Origin: Evansella sp. LMS18 | GTDB lineage: Bacteria; Bacillota; Bacilli; Bacillales; Salisediminibacteriaceae | Length of the DNA stretch: 64,000 bases | Assembly: GCF_024362785.1 (NCBI RefSeq) | Contig: NZ_CP093301.1 | Coordinates: 992,001-1,056,000 of the forward strand | Reading direction: 5' to 3' | Shown here: positions 25,550 through 33,011 of the stretch, piece by piece | Layout: every line of letters starts with the position of its first letter | Numbering within the stretch: position 1 is the stretch's first letter | The notes under the pieces: model-generated | What the model was told of the DNA's origin: nothing | What the model saw: only the letters and a program-made list of their open reading frames with translations | Database searches by the model: none | Program-made: the position numbers and the translations under genes

Positions 25550-27238
25550 TTAATATTTTTTCAGCAAATAACGTAACGGTATACATGAAACAAGAATGAT
25601 TATTAATGCAGACGGTGCAGCCAGGTGATATAGCGCTTCTGACGCTTCAAAATACACACGGACAGCAAGCGTATCAAAGCCTGGCGGCCGGAGCATAAGC
25701 GTTGCCGGCAGCTCCTTGATGGAGCTCACAAACACAAGCGCACCACCGGCAAGCACACCTGGAAGAATACTAGGCAGGATCACCTTAAGCATCACTTTCC
25801 ATGGCGGATAACCAAGACTTCTAGCCGCTTCGTCAATCCTCGGTGAGACAAGGCTTAAGGAAGCTTCGCCAGCCTGCATTGCCTGCGGAAGAAAACGTAC
25901 AACAAATGCAAGAGCTACCATATAAAAAGTATTATAAAGGGCAGGAATATGGTTATTAAAAATAAACACCATCCCTAAAGCGACAATAACACCTGGAAGA
26001 GCATACCCTCCATAGCTTAATCGGTCTATCACGGTTGAAATAACAGACGGGTACCTGGATTTCAGGTAGATAATCGGCAGTGCAAGAAGCATACATAAAA
26101 TAGCAGCAAATCCTGACACCTGAAGGCTATTCCATGCAAAGCCAAAGAACCTTTCATCAATAGCTCCCATTCCAATACCGATGTATGACCAGTAAACCAA
26201 TACACTAATAGGCAGAATGACCGACAGGAAAAATACTAAACTAACATAAATTACCGTAATAACCTTCCATTTTCCAAGGGGAAGAATATCCGGCGGCCTG
26301 AAGGTGTTTGCTGTCTGGTAATACTTGCTTTTCTTCCTTGTTCTTGCTTCAATCCACAAGATGATAACCGTAAGTAAAATCAACACTAAACTTAATACGG
26401 AAGCAGCAGCAGTATCAAATCCAGCACGCTGAAAATAAATGGCTGCCGTAAAGGTTACATACCGGAGCATTGCAATTGCCCCAAAATCCGATAGAACATA
26501 TAACGATACGAGAATGGCTCCCGCCCCTATAGCCGGTCTCAGGAAAGGCAAGTTAACTTTCCAGAAAACCTGGGAAGCAGTGAGCCCCTGAGAACGGGCT
26601 ACCTCTTCATAGTTCCTGTTCATTTTCCGAAGGGATGCGCTCGCTATCAAAAAAACATATGGGTAGGTAAACATGGTTAAAACGAAGAAAACGCCCCAGA
26701 AAGAATAAATATTTAATGGATAATCCCCGATATTTGCCAGCCACGCTGTATCCCGCCAAATGTCCCTTACCCAGCCGCTGGGGCCAAATACAATAATATA
26801 GGTTACCGCCCCTACATAAGGAGGGATAACAAGTGGAAGCGCTAACAGCCATTGCCACAATTTACGTCCTGGTATATTTGTCCGGACAACAATCCATGCA
26901 AGAGATACTCCAAGAATAACCGCACATACAGTTACTGCAAAAGTAAGGGAAAAAGTATTCCATAATAATTGAGGAATTCTCTCGTCTAATAGACGCATCC
27001 ACCTGTCTGCTCCGGCAAACATGGAACGCCAGACAACATAAATTATTGGAACTGACATAATTAACCCAACAAAAAGACCGAACAACAACAATATTGTCCC
27101 AGGAGGGTTTCCGTTCCAGATTCTGTACCATCCGCTTCTGAAAAAATGGAGAATGGCTGGGGAAGTTTTTTCCCCAACCTCGGCATTTTTCCCATTATTC
27201 TGTTGTGCTTCAGATTCTCTGTTGTTACGACTGTCCAT
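25550..27238 (-). CDS. fbpB: Ferric-iron ABC transporter permease
   Basis: Membrane component of a FbpABC/FutABC-type Fe3+ importer, 562 residues. It is a tandem duplication: two sets of about six helices, each with a coupling-loop motif (ARSQGLTASQVFWKVNLPFL near 220 and AARSLGYPPWKVMLKVILPS near 495). The N-terminal 35 residues are hydrophilic. The ATG at 27238 is preferred to the TTG at 27271 because GGGAGAGGG lies just before it. It follows the binding-protein gene by about 37 bases. No ATPase gene is adjacent, so FbpC must be encoded elsewhere. Confidence 0.88.
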   Translation of the reverse strand: MDSRNNRESEAQQNNGKNAEVGEKTSPAILHFFRSGWYRIWNGNPPGTILLLFGLFVGLIMSVPIIYVVWRSMFAGADRWMRLLDERIPQLLWNTFSLTFAVTVCAVILGVSLAWIVVRTNIPGRKLWQWLLALPLVIPPYVGAVTYIIVFGPSGWVRDIWRDTAWLANIGDYPLNIYSFWGVFFVLTMFTYPYVFLIASASLRKMNRNYEEVARSQGLTASQVFWKVNLPFLRPAIGAGAILVSLYVLSDFGAIAMLRYVTFTAAIYFQRAGFDTAAASVLSLVLILLTVIILWIEARTRKKSKYYQTANTFRPPDILPLGKWKVITVIYVSLVFFLSVILPISVLVYWSYIGIGMGAIDERFFGFAWNSLQVSGFAAILCMLLALPIIYLKSRYPSVISTVIDRLSYGGYALPGVIVALGMVFIFNNHIPALYNTFYMVALAFVVRFLPQAMQAGEASLSLVSPRIDEAARSLGYPPWKVMLKVILPSILPGVLAGGALVFVSSIKELPATLMLRPPGFDTLAVRVYFEASEALYHLAAPSALIIILVSCIPLRYLLKKY

Positions 27239-27275
27239 TATGCCCTCTCCCGGTGAACTGACTAGCGTCAACTGT

Positions 27276-28406
27276 TTATTTTAATTCTAGATCAAGGCCT
27301 GAAGCTTCCACTAATTCTTTCGTCCCTTCAAAATAGTTACCAAGTTCCTTCAGCGGCATGTCCTGAATTTTCAGTTCGCCGAAAGGAATAACATGAGGTT
27401 CCACTTCTTCAGGATATTCTGCTTCGTACTCATCATTTATAAGAAGTTCAAGAGACTCACCTACAAATGCTACCTGGTTTTCAGGCTTTAATACCCACTC
27501 GAGGAAGGCATGCGCGTTCTCCTCGTTTGGCGCGCCGTTAATTAAGCCTACACCGGCTGCATTAGCAATAGCCCCCATCTCGTCATCACCCTGGTCAAGG
27601 TATATAAAGCCTACGTTATTGTCCGATGGCTCGAGGAGCTGCTGGTGATAGTAGTAATTATTTACAAGACCGAAGGAATGCTCGCCGGCACCTACCGCTC
27701 TGCGGATATCACCATGTCCGTCATAGATTCCCGCTGCGTTTTCTTTTATAGAAGCTACCCATTCAGCAGTTTTATCGTCACCCCACTCATATCGGAGCGC
27801 GGAAACATTACCAAGCATGCCCCCGTTACCACCTCTGGTGATAGCATAACCATTTTCTACATCTGCCCACTCTTCATCAAATAAATCTTCCATACTCGTT
27901 GGCATTTCGTCCTCAGAAATCAAATCTTTATTATAGATAAGGCCGCGGGATCTTGCTGAGATTGCGAAGTAAGAGTTATCGTCAGCGCGGAACTCCTCAG
28001 GAATGGATTCAATACCTTCAGGGTCCGATCCTGATAACAGGTCCTGGTTGTCCAGGTAACCTAGTGCACCCATATCGTTAGAGATAAAGATATCCGCCTG
28101 GACATTTCCGGCTTCCTCTTCAATTTGCAGAGCTTCCGCTCCATGAAGGGCCAGAACCTCCACGCCTGTTTCTTCTTCAAATTTCTGAAGAAGTGGATCT
28201 ACAAAGTTTTCATTACGAGACGAGTATACTACAAGTTGTCCGTCCAGTTCCACTGCTTCGCCATTTTCCGCATTATTAGTATTCTCGTTTTGGTCTCCGG
28301 CTGCTGCGTTTGTTTCACTGTTATTATCATTCGCACCACATCCTGCTGCTGTTACAAGCGCTAAAGTTAACGTGCCGAATAATAAAGGTTTCAAAGATTT
28401 TTTCAT
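27276..28406 (-). CDS. fbpA: Ferric-iron ABC transporter substrate-binding lipoprotein
   Basis: Fe3+-binding lipoprotein of the FbpA/FutA family, 376 residues. Signal peptide with lipobox TAAGC near residue 23, then an Asn/Glu linker. The mature protein begins LVVYSSRNENFVDPLLQKFE, and has ARSRGLIYNKDLI and VNNYYYHQQLLEP, whose paired tyrosines are the usual Fe3+ ligands. ATG follows GGGGGAAAAC. A consensus promoter overlapped by two Fur boxes lies upstream, so expression should rise under iron starvation. It is divergent from the encapsulin operon. Confidence 0.9.
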   Translation of the reverse strand: MKKSLKPLLFGTLTLALVTAAGCGANDNNSETNAAAGDQNENTNNAENGEAVELDGQLVVYSSRNENFVDPLLQKFEEETGVEVLALHGAEALQIEEEAGNVQADIFISNDMGALGYLDNQDLLSGSDPEGIESIPEEFRADDNSYFAISARSRGLIYNKDLISEDEMPTSMEDLFDEEWADVENGYAITRGGNGGMLGNVSALRYEWGDDKTAEWVASIKENAAGIYDGHGDIRRAVGAGEHSFGLVNNYYYHQQLLEPSDNNVGFIYLDQGDDEMGAIANAAGVGLINGAPNEENAHAFLEWVLKPENQVAFVGESLELLINDEYEAEYPEEVEPHVIPFGELKIQDMPLKELGNYFEGTKELVEASGLDLELK

Positions 28407-28445
28407 AGTTGTGTTTTCCCCCTGAAAATATAAATATTTTTTAAT

Positions 28446-28506
28446 TGATAATGATTATCATTTGCGTTGATAATTTTAGTATAAAGCGAATGAGAATCAT
28501 TGTCAA
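28446..28506 (-). promoter_or_regulatory. Fur-controlled promoter of fbpAB
   Basis: TTGACA (forward 28501-28506) and TATACT (forward 28478-28483) with a 17-base spacer on the minus strand. A perfect 7-1-7 Fur box TGATAAT G ATTATCA is at 28446-28460, and a second, TGAGAAT C ATTGTCA, at 28491-28505 overlaps the -35. Confidence 0.88.
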
Positions 28507-28550
28507 TGAGATTTCTAAATATTTTTATTTAATATGTAATTCGTGTGAAC

Positions 28551-28592
28551 AACTTTTGAACAGCACAATATAATTCAAGTTGTTTTCGGAAT
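28551..28592. promoter_or_regulatory. Inverted repeat upstream of the encapsulin operon
   Basis: AACAACTT-TT-GAA and TTCAAGTTGTT are complementary apart from a 2-nt bulge and are about 13 nt apart. A possible promoter for the operon, TTGTGC with TATACT 16 bases on, lies at about 28621-28648. No Fur box touches that promoter. Confidence 0.4.
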
Positions 28593-28675
28593 ATTGGCAT
28601 ATCATTTTAATTTTTTGTCCTTGTGCGTTACACTAAAAAAAATATACTTAAAAATCCAGTAAAGGAAGTGATTCA

Positions 28676-29293
28676 GTGGCTGCACACTTTTCTGATTTAA
28701 AAGATATGTTTATCAGAACAAGGGAAGCGATAAATGATTTTATGGCAATCCTCACCCCCAGGATCGAAAATGCAAAAGACGACCATGAACGGCTTTATTA
28801 CCATCATATTTACGAAGAAGAAGAACAGCGGCTCGACCGTCTGAATGCTTTAATTCCAAAGCTTGATTTCTATATCGATAACGACGGGGCAAGATCTGCT
28901 GATAACCTGGAATTTGTCCGCTTACTTCAGGATATAAGTCTTGAAAAATTCGGGCTGCATAATTTCCTGGAGCATCTGGATTTAGCATTATTTTCTTTTA
29001 AAGAAACTGAACATGCGGAAAACCTCACCCGCATGAGGAACATTACCGCTGACGATTACCAGTCGATAAAACCTATCTTAAATACTTTAAACGAAGAATT
29101 TGATGGAGCTGCCTCTGCCGCCGGATCTGTACCTACAGATGAAAAAGAAGATGTTGCAGATCATCTGAAAATCGAAAAATACACTTCTTCAGCTTCCGGA
29201 GACCATTCAGAAAAACACCAAAAGGAAGCTGCCGTTTCCAGCAGCAGTAAACCTGCAAAAAGACTCACGGTCGGAAGCCTGAAAAATTTATAG
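28676..29293 (+). CDS. IMEF iron-mineralising encapsulin cargo protein
   Basis: Cargo ferroxidase-like protein of Firmicute iron-storage encapsulins, 205 residues. The helical part has FMAILTPRIENAKDDHERLYYHHIYEEEEQRL (cited in part: DDHERLYYHHIYEEEEQRL), the His/Glu-rich stretch typical of IMEF. After a Ser/Ala/Lys-rich linker (about 150-192) it ends KRLTVGSLKNL, the encapsulin targeting peptide of TVGSL type. Start is GTG after AAAGGAAGTG. The shell gene follows 11 bases later. The protein should be packed inside the shell and oxidise Fe2+ for mineral storage; the role is known from Quasibacillus thermotolerans, not shown here. Confidence 0.9.
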   Translation: MAAHFSDLKDMFIRTREAINDFMAILTPRIENAKDDHERLYYHHIYEEEEQRLDRLNALIPKLDFYIDNDGARSADNLEFVRLLQDISLEKFGLHNFLEHLDLALFSFKETEHAENLTRMRNITADDYQSIKPILNTLNEEFDGAASAAGSVPTDEKEDVADHLKIEKYTSSASGDHSEKHQKEAAVSSSSKPAKRLTVGSLKNL

Positions 29294-29304
29294 GAGGTCA
29301 TATA

Positions 29305-30156
29305 ATGGACAAAGTTCAAAAATTCCACGATTCCCCACTTACAAACAAAGAATGGCAGATGCTTGATGAGACAGTAGTTGAAAATGCCCGACGTAATCTG
29401 ATTGGGCGCCGGTTCATGGATATATACGGCCCTCTCGGACAAGGCGTGCAATCAGTAATAAATGATATATATGAAGAATCCGAACAGGGAAGCCTCAGCC
29501 TTCATGGGGAAGAACTGGACACCTCAGACTCCACTAAAAGAGTTCATTTGACAATTCCCCTGCTTTATAAAGACTTCCAGCTTTTCTGGCGTGATATTGA
29601 ACAGGCAAGAACACTGGATATTCCAATTGATTTCTCACAGGCAGCAAATGCAGTTACTCAATGCTCCCTGCTGGAAGATGACCTGATTTTTAACGGCTCG
29701 GAAGAATTTAATATTCCAGGGCTGTCGAATGTTAAAGGCCATTTAACTCACGTAAGGTCAGATTGGCTTAAATCCGGCAACGCTTTTAAAGACATTGTGG
29801 ATGCCCGCAACAAGCTTTTGCAGATGGGACATAACGGGCCTTACGCTTTAGTGCTTTCACCAGACCTTTACGCTCTTCTTCACCGTGTTCATGAGGGGAC
29901 GAACGTACTGGAAATCGAGCATGTCCGGGAATTAGTTACCGACGGGGTGTTCCAGTCTCCAGTCCTGAAAGAAAACTCAGGATTACTGATAGCAACAGGC
30001 CGCCATAACCTTGACCTGGTCATCGCTGAAGACATGGACTCCGCTTATATGGACGTTGAAAATATGAACCATTTATTCAGGATTTACGAATGTATCGTCC
30101 CAAGGGTTAAACGCCCAAGTTCTATTTGTACTTTAGAGAACCCTGAACATAATTAA
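29305..30156 (+). CDS. Encapsulin shell protein (IMEF-associated type)
   Basis: HK97-fold nanocompartment shell protein, 283 residues. The N-terminus LTNKEWQMLDETVVENARR and GRRFMDIYGPLGQGVQSV are family hallmarks, followed by the VHLTIPLLYKDFQLFWRDIE segment, the E-loop to P-domain region, and the C-terminal LVIAEDMDSAYMDVENMNHLFRIYECIVPRVKRP. By analogy with the Quasibacillus system the shell should be T=4 with 240 copies. AGGAGGTCATATA precedes the ATG. It forms an operon with the IMEF cargo gene and ends at a strong terminator. Confidence 0.93.
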   Translation: MDKVQKFHDSPLTNKEWQMLDETVVENARRNLIGRRFMDIYGPLGQGVQSVINDIYEESEQGSLSLHGEELDTSDSTKRVHLTIPLLYKDFQLFWRDIEQARTLDIPIDFSQAANAVTQCSLLEDDLIFNGSEEFNIPGLSNVKGHLTHVRSDWLKSGNAFKDIVDARNKLLQMGHNGPYALVLSPDLYALLHRVHEGTNVLEIEHVRELVTDGVFQSPVLKENSGLLIATGRHNLDLVIAEDMDSAYMDVENMNHLFRIYECIVPRVKRPSSICTLENPEHN

Positions 30157-30168
30157 ACTGGCCAAAAC

Positions 30169-30205
30169 TTATCCCCTTTTGAAAATTCAAAAGGGGATTT
30201 TGTTT
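30169..30205. terminator. Bidirectional terminator after encapsulin
   Basis: ATCCCCTTTTGA, AAAT, TCAAAAGGGGAT, then TTTGTTTT on the plus strand; it also lies just after the stop of the convergent 158-residue gene. Confidence 0.85.
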
Positions 30206-30681
30206 TAAGCTATTTTCACCACTTTATTATTGAACATCGTCATAAACTCATAGCTTAATTCCTGTTTTTCGTTAATCAGCACATCGCTGCCGATGTCTTC
30301 AATAATAAGTCTCGCTTCTTCTACAAAAGGTTTCGTGAAAGCTCCCTGGTCTCCTTTTGCAAGACATTTTAAGTAACGCATTTTTTCTTTTATTTTTATT
30401 TCTTTAAAGTAGTGGTTTTTCATATCTTTAATTTTTTTGTGTGCTGGTGATTTAATCATGCTTATGTCATTCACATGGACGATAATATGTGAGCCATCAT
30501 TGGCGACAATAGCGGCAGTATAAAAAATTCCGCCTGAGTAATCAATATTTGTAAAAACAGGGTTTTTATAAATCTCACCGTTTTTAAGCTGTACTTCTTC
30601 AGCCTCTATAACTCCACCGATTTTTCTCTCGTTTTCAATTACAGTATAAAAATCTTTGTACCCGTTGATAAAATAACTCAT
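30205..30681 (-). CDS. Unrecognised 158-residue protein in the encapsulin locus
   Basis: I do not recognise this family. The protein is soluble, without signal peptide or membrane segment. The first half (MSYFINGYKDFYTVIENE ... GGIFYTAAIVANDGSHIIVHVNDI) looks beta-rich; the middle is Lys-rich (HKKIKDMKNHYFKEIKIKEK) and the end is helical (FVEEARLIIEDIG). No encapsulin targeting peptide is visible. It is the only gene between encapsulin and the ferredoxin cargo, convergent to the former. GGAGGGGTGTAA precedes the ATG, and a consensus promoter with Fur-type boxes lies upstream. Iron-responsive expression is therefore likely; its function is unknown. Confidence 0.8.
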   Translation of the reverse strand: MSYFINGYKDFYTVIENERKIGGVIEAEEVQLKNGEIYKNPVFTNIDYSGGIFYTAAIVANDGSHIIVHVNDISMIKSPAHKKIKDMKNHYFKEIKIKEKMRYLKCLAKGDQGAFTKPFVEEARLIIEDIGSDVLINEKQELSYEFMTMFNNKVVKIA

Positions 30682-30699
30682 TTACACCCCTCCATACAA

Positions 30700-30764
30700 T
30701 GAGAATAATTTTCATTATCATTGATATCCATTCTCATCATAAAGTATGCAGAAAGGTTCGTCAA
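30700..30764 (-). promoter_or_regulatory. Fur-controlled promoter of the 158-residue gene
   Basis: TTGACG (forward 30759-30764) and TATGAT (30736-30741) are 17 bases apart on the minus strand. Downstream lie TGATATC C ATTCTCA (forward 30722-30736) and TGAGAAT A ATTTTCA (30700-30714), both close to the 7-1-7 Fur box. Confidence 0.75.
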
Positions 30765-30823
30765 TACTGTTTTCTGTAAATTCAAACGTTTGTCACAATC
30801 GGTTTATATTAATTATAAATAAG

Positions 30824-31237
30824 TTAGTTGCATTCTACTACAGACTGGCATGCCAGCCGGAAGCCAGGGATCTTTTTCTTCTTTAGTGTTTCTTTTTCCT
30901 GGTCTGTCTTACCTGCCAGGCAATGTTCTCCTTTAATTATCTTCACCGCGCATTTTCCGCACGTCCCTGCCCGGCATTTAAAATTGACCGGTTTATTGGA
31001 CTGTAAAGCAGCATCCAGAAGAGTATGATTACCTTCGGAAGCTGTAATTGAATATACCTTATTGTTTTGGGTAAAAGTTATTGTTTTCGGCTCTGGTTTA
31101 ACTATTCCCTTGATGCTATTCGCAGAATAATCCTCGTGCTGCTTAACGGCAGATACTGTGTCGTTATAAGCGCCTGTCCTATGTCTTTCCTCGTTTCCAC
31201 TCTTCAATGAGCCAACGGTTAGTTTTTTTGTTCGCAC
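30824..31237 (-). CDS. 2Fe-2S ferredoxin with N-terminal encapsulin targeting peptide
   Basis: Plant-type ferredoxin, 137 residues from the chosen start. The cluster cysteines are in CRAGTCGKC and a distal FRLACQS (C-x4-C-x2-C ... C). The GTG at 31237 has GGAGG 6 bases ahead and is preferred to the ATG at 31261, which has no ribosome site. This puts KKLTVGSLK at residues 4-12, matching the C-terminal tag of the IMEF protein. A linker of about 45 residues separates tag and fold. The ferredoxin is thus expected to be targeted into or onto the shell and to move electrons for iron release, as proposed for this family. Confidence 0.88.
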   Translation of the reverse strand: MRTKKLTVGSLKSGNEERHRTGAYNDTVSAVKQHEDYSANSIKGIVKPEPKTITFTQNNKVYSITASEGNHTLLDAALQSNKPVNFKCRAGTCGKCAVKIIKGEHCLAGKTDQEKETLKKKKIPGFRLACQSVVECN

Positions 31238-31411
31238 CGTATTCCTCCCTTCGTCATTCATTGACCCCTTATTATTGGTCCTTCCGTTTTTTATAACATA
31301 TATTATATTTGATTATTCAGTCAACTGCACAATATAGTAAATGCCCCAAGCTGGTTTAACTCTGAATGAAAAAGGAATAATAAACTAAAGTACCTCTGGG
31401 AGGGATTTAAT

Positions 31412-31753
31412 ATGGGCAGTAAAGGACACACACATGAAGAGCACGAGCATCAGCACAGTATTGCATGCGGGCACACGAAAATCAGGCATGACGACCACAT
31501 TGATTATGTACACGATGGGCATCTTCATCATGAAAGCAATGGTGAATGGAAAGAATGCGCGCTTCCCGTAAACGGGGAAAATCCTGATGAATGTCAGCCT
31601 GTAGCTTGCGGATGTAACCATGAAGAAGATTGTGGACATGAACTTGTTCCACACGGCGACCATTATGACTATCTGGTAAACGGCCGGCTGCATCATCCCC
31701 ATGGCGATCATTGTGATGACCACGGTCCGGTGGAAATTGTTAAAGTGCAGTAA
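31412..31753 (+). CDS. His/Asp/Cys-rich small metal-binding protein
   Basis: A 113-residue cytosolic protein with no signal peptide. It has two homologous halves: ACGHTKIRHDDHIDYVHDGH followed by LHH, and CGHELVPHGDHYDYLVNGRL followed by HHPHGDHCDDHG. The second half carries the HGDHYDY pattern seen in histidine-triad zinc proteins. Six Cys and many His suggest zinc binding or buffering. GGGAGGG precedes the ATG and a terminator follows. I saw no Zur box upstream, but the next gene in the opposite direction is a YciC-type zinc GTPase. Function not assigned. Confidence 0.65.
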   Translation: MGSKGHTHEEHEHQHSIACGHTKIRHDDHIDYVHDGHLHHESNGEWKECALPVNGENPDECQPVACGCNHEEDCGHELVPHGDHYDYLVNGRLHHPHGDHCDDHGPVEIVKVQ

Positions 31754-31765
31754 TTAATAAAGAAC

Positions 31766-31803
31766 TCCTGATGGTGAAGGACACCTCAGGAGTTCTTTTC
31801 TTT
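31766..31803. terminator. Terminator shared by His-rich gene and yciC-like gene
   Basis: GAACTCCTGA, 14-nt loop, TCAGGAGTTC, then TTTTCTTTT on the plus strand. The two genes converge on it. Confidence 0.8.
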
Positions 31804-32988
31804 TCAGCTATGTGTAAAAGCAGGGAGGGGATCTTTAAAGCCAGACCAGTTTTCAGCCATTTCTTCATCTGTTAAAAGGCATCTATCAAGCGATGCTTCT
31901 ACTTCCTTCTTGTTCATATCTATTCCAATCATTACAAGCTCTGTTGTCCGGTCACCATACGCTGGATCCCATTTTCCCAGGAGCTCCGGCTCTTCTCTTA
32001 ATGTCTGTTCTCTTTCCTCTTCAGGATACGCGGCAACCCACTCGCCAGCTGCCTGGATTGTTAATGAAGATCCTGCCTGGGAAAGAAGGCCCGCCATGTC
32101 ATTCCGGCTGGCAAGCCAGAAAAAACCTTTTGCTCTTACAACATCACGGGGCCAGTCTTCCAGCCATTGCATCCACCTTTCCGGGTGAAACGGTCTGTTT
32201 CTTCTGTACACAAACGAACTGATTCCGTACTCATCTGTTTCAGGTATATGTTCTTCATTTAATTCCTTAATCCAGCCAGCTGACTGGCTCGATTTCTCAA
32301 AATCGAACAGGTTTGTATCCATGATTTTTTCAAGTGGAATTTCGGCAAAGCTGCTTTCAAGGATTGAGGCCTCTGCATTAAATTTTCTCAATACTGCTTT
32401 AAGCTCCTTCACATCATCTTCCCCGACTAAATCTATCTTGTTCAGAATAAGAACATTTGCGAATTCAATCTGGTCAATAAGCAGGTCTACCACTTCTCTT
32501 TGATCAGTTTCGTCATTCGCCTCTTTACGATCCAGCAGAGATTCCCCGGAAGCATAATCCTCCCAGAATCGGTTAGCATCCACGACAGTTACCATTGTGT
32601 CAAGACGGCACAACTCAGGAAGATTAATTCCAAGCTCTTCATCGATATATGTAAATGACTGGGCTACAGGCACAGGTTCGGAAATCCCAGTTGATTCAAT
32701 GACAATATAATCAATATCTCCTGAATGTACGAGCCTTTCCACTTCCTGAATCAAGTCTTCTCTTAGGGTACAGCAGATACATCCGTTTTGCAGTTCAACC
32801 AGCTTTTCATCTGTCCGGGTAAAACCACCTTGTTTTATCATTGAGGCATCTATATTTATTTCACTCATGTCATTTACAATTACCGCAACTTTCCTGTTCT
32901 CTCTATTAGCGAGTATATGGTTAAGCAATGTTGTTTTACCAGATCCTAAATAGCCGCTTAATACTGTTACTGGCACTCTGTTTTCCAT
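31804..32988 (-). CDS. yciC: CobW/ZNG-type GTP-binding zinc metallochaperone (YciC-like)
   Basis: G3E-family P-loop GTPase, 394 residues. Walker A is [15 protein letters not shown] (about 11-25), the metal motif CICCTLRED (CxCC) near 71-79, the switch region [15 protein letters not shown] near 100 and the base motif NKIDLVGED near 160. The C-terminal CobW_C domain begins near 255 ([18 protein letters not shown]). Such proteins insert zinc into client enzymes under zinc limitation; B. subtilis YciC is Zur-regulated. AAGGAG precedes the ATG. It lies 23 bases after a flavoprotein gene whose promoter has a perfect Zur box. Confidence 0.88.
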   Translation of the reverse strand: MENRVPVTVLSGYLGSGKTTLLNHILANRENRKVAVIVNDMSEINIDASMIKQGGFTRTDEKLVELQNGCICCTLREDLIQEVERLVHSGDIDYIVIESTGISEPVPVAQSFTYIDEELGINLPELCRLDTMVTVVDANRFWEDYASGESLLDRKEANDETDQREVVDLLIDQIEFANVLILNKIDLVGEDDVKELKAVLRKFNAEASILESSFAEIPLEKIMDTNLFDFEKSSQSAGWIKELNEEHIPETDEYGISSFVYRRNRPFHPERWMQWLEDWPRDVVRAKGFFWLASRNDMAGLLSQAGSSLTIQAAGEWVAAYPEEEREQTLREEPELLGKWDPAYGDRTTELVMIGIDMNKKEVEASLDRCLLTDEEMAENWSGFKDPLPAFTHS

Positions 32989-33011
32989 ATTAAAAACTCC
33001 TTAAATTTCTT

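Noticed and set aside
28446-28505. Fur control of the encapsulin operon from the boxes shared with fbpA
   Set aside because: Both boxes sit on the fbpA promoter, more than 110 bases from the likely encapsulin promoter, so direct repression is not supported by position.
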